A program made the translations under genes and the position numbers. A stretch of 64,000 nt of DNA, taken from the NCBI RefSeq assembly GCF_000525975.1, contig NZ_AODK01000021.1:1-64000 (forward strand). The letters are read 5' to 3'. Position 1 is the first letter of the stretch, and each line of letters begins with the position of its first letter. Of the stretch, positions 59,362 to 64,000 are shown one piece after another. This DNA comes from Listeria rocourtiae FSL F6-920 (GTDB lineage Bacteria > Bacillota > Bacilli > Lactobacillales > Listeriaceae). The notes beneath the pieces are model-generated. The model worked only from the letters and a program-made list of their open reading frames with translations, searched no databases and was not told the origin of the DNA.

Positions 59362-60115
59362 GAGCAATCACTTCCTTTGCAAGATCTACATACACTTCCG
59401 ATCCGCGAGATTTATCATCGTACAATATAATCGGTTTCCCGTGACTCGGCGCTTCACTAAGGCGAATATTACGTGGAATAATTGTTTCAAAAACTTTATT
59501 TTGGAAGTATTTCTTTACCTCATCAATGACTTGAATACCCAGATTAGTTCTAGCATCGAGCATTGTTAGTAATACCCCTTCAATTTGTAAGTCCTCATTC
59601 AGATGTTTTTGGACAATCCGAATCGTATTTAATAACTGGCTCAGACCCTCTAATGCGTAGTACTCGCACTGAACTGGTATTAAAACCGTATCAGACGCAG
59701 TAAGAGCGTTTAGCGTAAGTAACCCTAAGGATGGCGGACAATCAATAATCACATAATCATACTCATCACGAACAGAATCAATCGCTTTTTTCAGACGAAT
59801 TTCACGCGATATAGCGGGAACAAGCTCAACTTCTGCACCAGCAAGTTGAATCGTAGCAGGAACCACATTTAGCGTTTCCATCTCTGTTGGTTTAATAACA
59901 TCTTTCAAGGCAACGTCATCCACAAGCACATCGTAAACACAATGCTCTATTTCGCCTTTATTAATGCCAACCCCACTCGATGCATTCCCTTGAGGATCGA
60001 TGTCCACAAGCAGTACTTTTTTACCTAGAAACGCAAGACTAGAACTTAGGTTAACAGATGTCGTCGTCTTACCTACGCCACCTTTTTGATTTGCTAGTGC
60101 AATCACTTTGCTCAA
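59354..60115 (-). CDS. parA: Chromosome-partitioning ATPase ParA (Soj)
   Basis: 253 residues. The deviant Walker A KGGVGKTT is near 11-18, Walker A' VLLVDIDPQGN near 37, and Walker B YVIIDCPPSLG near 118. ParA dimerises with ATP on DNA and, with ParB, positions origins and modulates DnaA. It starts with TTG (MSKVIALANQKGG after it). It overlaps parB, forming the usual parA-parB pair, followed by DUF951. Confidence 0.97.
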   Translation of the reverse strand: MSKVIALANQKGGVGKTTTSVNLSSSLAFLGKKVLLVDIDPQGNASSGVGINKGEIEHCVYDVLVDDVALKDVIKPTEMETLNVVPATIQLAGAEVELVPAISREIRLKKAIDSVRDEYDYVIIDCPPSLGLLTLNALTASDTVLIPVQCEYYALEGLSQLLNTIRIVQKHLNEDLQIEGVLLTMLDARTNLGIQVIDEVKKYFQNKVFETIIPRNIRLSEAPSHGKPIILYDDKSRGSEVYVDLAKEVIAHG

Positions 60116-60329
60116 TCTATTTCACCAACCCTCACATATTGTTTGTAACACCGAACGCGAAAAAACTTTATTTTAGATGATTCACCATCAAACCCCATCG
60201 TGTAGACAAAATATAGAGGTTTAATGACGAAAATCAATATTTGTCGGCGCGTTGCTTCTCATAGTCTATTCTATCAAAAATTTAAGGTTTAGTCCTACTT
60301 TATGCGAAAATAAATTTGATGATAAGCAA

Positions 60330-60366
60330 AAGCCGTGCCTGAATTTTATCGACACGGCTTGTTTTT
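60330..60366 (-). terminator. Terminator of the MFS gene
   Basis: AAGCCGTG and CACGGCTT pair on the minus strand; a T-rich end overlaps the stop region. It also has a T-tract on the plus strand. Confidence 0.6.
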
Positions 60367-61786
60367 ATGCTTTTTTGCGAATAAATAATGATATTATCAA
60401 ACCAATAATCGCCATCACAAGGCCAAACGTAAATGCGCTACGTGAGCCCTCAACAAGTGATGCCGCTAAGTCTTGCGGACCTGGATTCACTACGGTTGCC
60501 ATGTACGCTTTTTGACCAGCCGACATAATCGTGATTGCCACCGCTGTACCAATTGCACCTGAAACTTGTTGCAACGTGTTCATAATTGCTGTTCCATCGG
60601 GATACATTTTTGGTGGCAGCTGGTTTAAGCCATTTGTTTGTGCAGGCATCATAATCATACATACGCCAATCATGAGCGCACTGTGCAAGATTACGATTGT
60701 AACAGCTGTTGTTTCTAGCGTAATTTGCGTTAAAAACCACAAAGTTACCACGGATACGATAAATCCTGGAACAACTAGTACACGTGCACCAAAGACATCG
60801 AATAAACGCCCTGTAACAGGTGATAACAAGCCGTTTATGACACCACCTGGCAAAAGTACCAAACCAGCTGAAAATGCCGCTAAAGCTAGTCCTGTTTGCA
60901 AATAGAGCGGTAATAAAATCATTGTTGACAGGATAATCATGAATGCAATGAATACGATTAATAATCCAAGCGTAAACATCGGAAACTTGAAAACACGCAA
61001 GTCCATCATTGGCTCATCCATCGTAAGCTGACGCCAAGAAAAGACAGCTAAACTGATGACTCCAATAAGCATCGTGGTAATAACTAATACACTACCCCAG
61101 CCACTCTCGCCAGCACTACTAAAGCCATATACAATTCCCCCGAAACCAAGCGTTGATAAGATAATCGAAAAAATATCAATTCGCGGTTTCGTAACCTCAG
61201 ACACATTTTTCATATAACGCAGTCCAAACAGTAACGAAAAAACTAGAAACGGTAAAGCAATCCAGAAAATCCAATTCCACGTTAAATTTTCAATAATTAG
61301 TCCTGAAATAGTTGGTCCAACTGCGGGTGCAAACATAATAACAAGCCCGATAAGTCCCATCGCTGATCCACGTTTATGCTCTGGAAAAATAACCAATATT
61401 GTGTTGAACATTAGTGGTAGCAAAAGCCCCGTTCCAATCGCTTGGATAACCCGTGCGACCATTAGCACACCGAAATCTGGTGCCAATGCAGCAATAAGCG
61501 TTCCTACTATCGAAAACCCGACAGCTGCAAAAAATAATTTTCGTGTGGTAAACCACTGTAATAAGAGTCCTGAAACTGGTACTAAAATACCCAGTGTTAG
61601 CAAATATCCAGTCGTTAACCACTGAATTGTTGCTGAACTCACACCAAACACTCGAATCAAATCCGTAAGTGCCATATTTAAAGCTGTTTCACTGAACAAA
61701 CCTATAAATCCTGCAATGAGAAAAGCTGTGACAATCGGTATCGTCTTAAACTCCTGTCTTTCTTGCGCTGTTACTGTCCTACTCAA
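60365..61786 (-). CDS. MFS drug exporter, DHA2 (EmrB/QacA) family
   Basis: 473 residues with about 14 hydrophobic segments. The motif C region of drug/H+ antiporters is seen as IGLVIMFAPAVGPTISG (about 145-162), and motif A as QWFTTRKLFF near 82 in a weakened form. It starts with TTG after GGGGGA. The family pumps out lipophilic drugs and dyes; the substrate here is unknown. A LexA-like palindrome lies about 80 bases upstream. Confidence 0.9.
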   Translation of the reverse strand: MSRTVTAQERQEFKTIPIVTAFLIAGFIGLFSETALNMALTDLIRVFGVSSATIQWLTTGYLLTLGILVPVSGLLLQWFTTRKLFFAAVGFSIVGTLIAALAPDFGVLMVARVIQAIGTGLLLPLMFNTILVIFPEHKRGSAMGLIGLVIMFAPAVGPTISGLIIENLTWNWIFWIALPFLVFSLLFGLRYMKNVSEVTKPRIDIFSIILSTLGFGGIVYGFSSAGESGWGSVLVITTMLIGVISLAVFSWRQLTMDEPMMDLRVFKFPMFTLGLLIVFIAFMIILSTMILLPLYLQTGLALAAFSAGLVLLPGGVINGLLSPVTGRLFDVFGARVLVVPGFIVSVVTLWFLTQITLETTAVTIVILHSALMIGVCMIMMPAQTNGLNQLPPKMYPDGTAIMNTLQQVSGAIGTAVAITIMSAGQKAYMATVVNPGPQDLAASLVEGSRSAFTFGLVMAIIGLIISLFIRKKA

Positions 61787-61863
61787 AGAAATTCCCCCTC
61801 TTCACCTTCATTTGCGTGAAGTCTTCATTTTAAAGGTTTTCGAGACTAAAGTCAAGAAAATAA

Positions 61864-61875
61864 GAACGTATGTTT
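61864..61875 (-). promoter_or_regulatory. LexA-like site upstream of the MFS gene
   Basis: GAACGTATGTTT is the same 12-base core as in the YolD/UvrX promoter and fits GAACRNRYGTTY. No clear -35/-10 pair frames it here, so function is less certain. Confidence 0.45.
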
Positions 61876-62031
61876 TTATTTATGTTAGAGTGCTTACTAA
61901 CATGGGAATGCTCCAAACTCTTCTTCCATATAATGAGCTAACCTTCAAGAGCAAAAAGAGTCCGTCAAGAGCAGATTCTCGAAAGACAGATGACAGGTAA
62001 TAGATAGGGTTAAGGTACAGACTTCTCTACA

Positions 62032-62081
62032 GAAAAAAGACGTATTAAAAATCTAGTTTCTGATTTTTAATACGTTTTTTT
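62032..62081. terminator. Strong bidirectional terminator after the XRE-type gene
   Basis: AAAAAAGACGTATTAAAAATC and its complement GATTTTTAATACGTTTTTT form a stem of about 20 bp around TAGTTTCT, about 100 bases downstream of the minus-strand gene. Confidence 0.8.
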
Positions 62082-62178
62082 CTACTTCAATAATCTGTAA
62101 AATAAACAGGATTCATGCCCTCTTTTTAGAAGGAGCTATGAAGCCCTGCTTAACACACCTCAAACGAAAAAGCTCTAT

Positions 62179-62916
62179 TTAGTGAATTGACATATGATCA
62201 TCTTTAAAATCTGTCGAAACATCCAATACTTCACACGCCTTTTGATACATACGGACGGTCATATCCGGATCCCCTGCTTCCAATCGCGAAATCACAAGCG
62301 GCGATAAATCTGATTTTAGACTTAAATCCAACTGCGACCACTTCTTTTTCACGCGTTTTGCAAAGATAAATTGACCCAAGCGCGCCGAAAAACTATCTAA
62401 ATAGTGAACAATCGCCTCATTCTGCCACGCCAATTCTTTCAAAGATTCAAATTCATAATCATCCTTACCAATACTCAAGCTAGCTTCTGCACGCCGAAGG
62501 AAAATTCGCTTTACCTCTTCTCGATAAGCAGCCATTTTATCATTGAATGGGTTGCGATCTTTGAAATAACCTTTTACGAAACAATAGTATGTTTCTGTAT
62601 CCGAAAAAGCCGTAAAATAGAGCATACGACAATTCTTGTCTTTAAAATGGACTTTCATTTCCTCAATTGGTTGGTCAATCGTTGTTTCGATTTTATTCGT
62701 TTGTAAAGAGTATGATTGATTTTTACCTATTGTTAAGTGAACTTCTGGTAATATCTGTTTGCCCGTTGTTAATTTCCTCGTTTCCGCTTTTTCTAGCTGC
62801 ATTAAACCTTGCAATAAAAGGGTCGACATTAAAGGTTGTTCTTGAATTAAACTGTGCAGGAAATCATATGCTTGAAATTCATCTTGTTCATCTCTTACAA
62901 AAATTATTTTCGCCAT
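62179..62916 (-). CDS. XRE-type helix-turn-helix protein with unassigned N-terminal domain
   Basis: 245 residues. The last 60 form an XRE-type DNA-binding domain (about 185-240, RVKKKWSQLDLSLKSDLSPL then VISRLEAGD). The first 150 are not a domain I can name. One stretch (about 95-140, RMLYFTAFSDTETYYCFVKG then KMAAYREEVKRIF) recalls the core strands and helix of HigB/Gp49-like toxins, so a toxin-antitoxin-like fusion is possible; this is a weak resemblance. The gene lies between noc and the MFS gene, has its own terminator, and runs in the same direction as noc. Confidence 0.7.
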   Translation of the reverse strand: MAKIIFVRDEQDEFQAYDFLHSLIQEQPLMSTLLLQGLMQLEKAETRKLTTGKQILPEVHLTIGKNQSYSLQTNKIETTIDQPIEEMKVHFKDKNCRMLYFTAFSDTETYYCFVKGYFKDRNPFNDKMAAYREEVKRIFLRRAEASLSIGKDDYEFESLKELAWQNEAIVHYLDSFSARLGQFIFAKRVKKKWSQLDLSLKSDLSPLVISRLEAGDPDMTVRMYQKACEVLDVSTDFKDDHMSIH

Positions 62917-63092
62917 ATTATTCGCAGTAACACCTCACGAGTGCACCGCTTCCCTCCTCTATCTATCGGTATATCTTCATTGTATAGGTTTTCATGAAAA
63001 ATTGCACCTTACTTGCGCGTACTAATCATAATTCTTCTTTTTGCCTACATCAAAAAACAGACATCCTTTTTTGGAAATCTGTTTTGATTACA

Positions 63093-63963
63093 TTATTTAG
63101 CTTTTTGTTTAGGAATTTGAATCGTAATTTGATAATAATCATCAGACTCTTCTTCTTCCATCTGTAAATCCATTCCATTATCTTTTACCATTGTAATTGA
63201 TTGTTTGATTGTATTTACCGCAATCCTAACATCACGGCTAATTGCTTGGCGCTTTGGTTTCATTTTTTTTAGGCTTAGATTCAGGCTCAGTAATTAAAGC
63301 CTGAATTTGCTGTTCTGTTTCTTTTACGTTCCACTTATTTTCGATTATTTTAGCTAAAATATCTACTTGCTGCTCTTCTGTTTCTAGTACTAGCAAAGAA
63401 CGACCGTGACGCTCTGATATTTGCTTATCTAAAACTGCTTGTTGCGCTACTTCTGGCAATCTCAGCAATCGCAATTTATTCGCAATCGCAGACTGGCTTT
63501 TGCCGACACGTTGCGCTAATGCTTCTTGTGTAACTTCTTGCATATCCAACAAACTTTGATACGCCTTCGCTTCCTCGATTGGCGTCAGCTCTTCGCGTTG
63601 CAGGTTTTCAATCAAAGCAATTGCTGCAACCTCATCATCAGTTAAGTTTTGAACGATAGCTGGAATCGTGTCCCAATCTAATGACGAAACTGCTCGGAAT
63701 CGACGTTCACCAGCAATAATTTCGAATTTTTCGGGCTCATATTCGCGCACAACAATCGGTTGAATTACGCCGTGAATCCGGATTGTTCTAGCTAATTCTT
63801 CAATTTTGGACGAATCAAAAACCGTTCTGGGCTGATAGCGATTCGGAACGATGGATGCGACAGGAAGTTCTACGATTTGTTGCACGAATTCCTCCACGGT
63901 TTCTTCCGTTTCAATCTCAATATATTCCTTATCTTTCTTTCCGAATAAGCGCGAAAAAGGCAT
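63093..63963 (-). CDS. noc: Nucleoid occlusion protein Noc, with a frameshift near the 3' end
   Basis: A ParB paralogue that blocks division over the chromosome. It starts [13 protein letters not shown], the N-terminal amphipathic helix that touches the membrane, and has the CTP motif [10 protein letters not shown] near 93 and a helix-turn-helix (about 145-180, [20 protein letters not shown]). The frame as read ends at 63238 after about 241 residues. Removing one base from a run of eight T (63263-63270, plus strand) restores a 289-residue protein that ends [12 protein letters not shown], the normal C-terminal dimer domain. The ATG follows AAGGGATGG. An exact Noc site is found at 45058. Confidence 0.92.
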
Positions 63964-64000
63964 TCTTAAACCATCCCTTCTAAAATTAAGCCTGCTGCCA

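Larger units (their letters stand above)
61787..62178. other. Gap between the MFS and XRE-type genes
   Basis: No gene was found. It holds the LexA-like site and a strong hairpin terminator, listed separately. Confidence 0.45.

Overview
The window looks like a piece of the origin-proximal chromosome of a Listeria species. I cannot name the species, but it is probably outside the L. monocytogenes group because of the many unfamiliar surface and toxin-like genes. The evidence is the gene order (topB, recQ, guaB, a beta-glucoside block, an ABC/GntR operon, bifunctional gshF, ychF, catalase, DUF951, parB, parA, a drug exporter, noc), which I recall from Listeria. Low-GC codon use, internalin-like and LPXTG/MucBP proteins, and WxL-system proteins agree. 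Several exact or near-exact parS sites and one Noc-binding palindrome fit a location close to oriC. I saw no tRNA, rRNA or CRISPR array.

Layout. 1-1.4 kb: the end of a beta-helix protein interrupted by an in-frame TAA. 2-4.7 kb: two small genes, then a LexA-controlled YolD-like/UvrX-like pair. 4.8-10.2 kb: topB, a WxL-interacting protein gene and recQ. 10.8-13.3 kb: an accessory patch with two copies of an LhrC-like small RNA around two bacteriocin-like genes and their small membrane-protein partners. 13.7-20.7 kb: a secreted Cry1Ac D-VI/Ig-like protein, an IS256-family remnant, a large SpaA-repeat wall-anchored adhesin and a CLC channel. 20.7-24.1 kb: guaB and an ABC-F ATPase. 24.5-36.2 kb: a surface and virulence-like island with a wall-anchored GH18 glycosidase, an AraC regulator, a WxL protein, an internalin-like LRR protein, an aerolysin-type (ETX/MTX2) toxin, a MucBP adhesin and a divergent Mga-type regulator. 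36.6-40 kb: an immunity-like island of small proteins, several too short for routine gene calling. 40.3-45 kb: a beta-glucoside operon under cre sites with an RpiR regulator. 45-50 kb: NUDIX, DUF1129 and a GntR/ABC-2 operon. 50-64 kb: gshF, ychF, catalase with a PerR box, a beta-helix surface protein, a manganese-type (yybP-ykoY) riboswitch over a 94-residue orphan, DUF951-parB-parA, an MFS exporter, an XRE-type protein and noc.

How parts work together. ParA/ParB and Noc act on the parS and Noc-binding sites seen here. The GH1 glucosidase, EIIC and ROK genes form a catabolite-repressed sugar module. The Mga-type regulator probably drives the divergent MucBP gene and possibly the toxin. LexA probably controls the YolD/UvrX pair.

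A caution applies to the whole annotation. At least fifteen genes, some of them housekeeping genes, are broken by exactly one extra base in an A or T run of 6-9. Removing that base restores a sensible protein each time. All long-run events have the same sign, except one doubtful site in a small membrane protein. This points to systematic homopolymer over-calling in the assembly. Real decay or transcriptional slippage cannot be excluded from sequence alone. These genes are given with their full restored extent.
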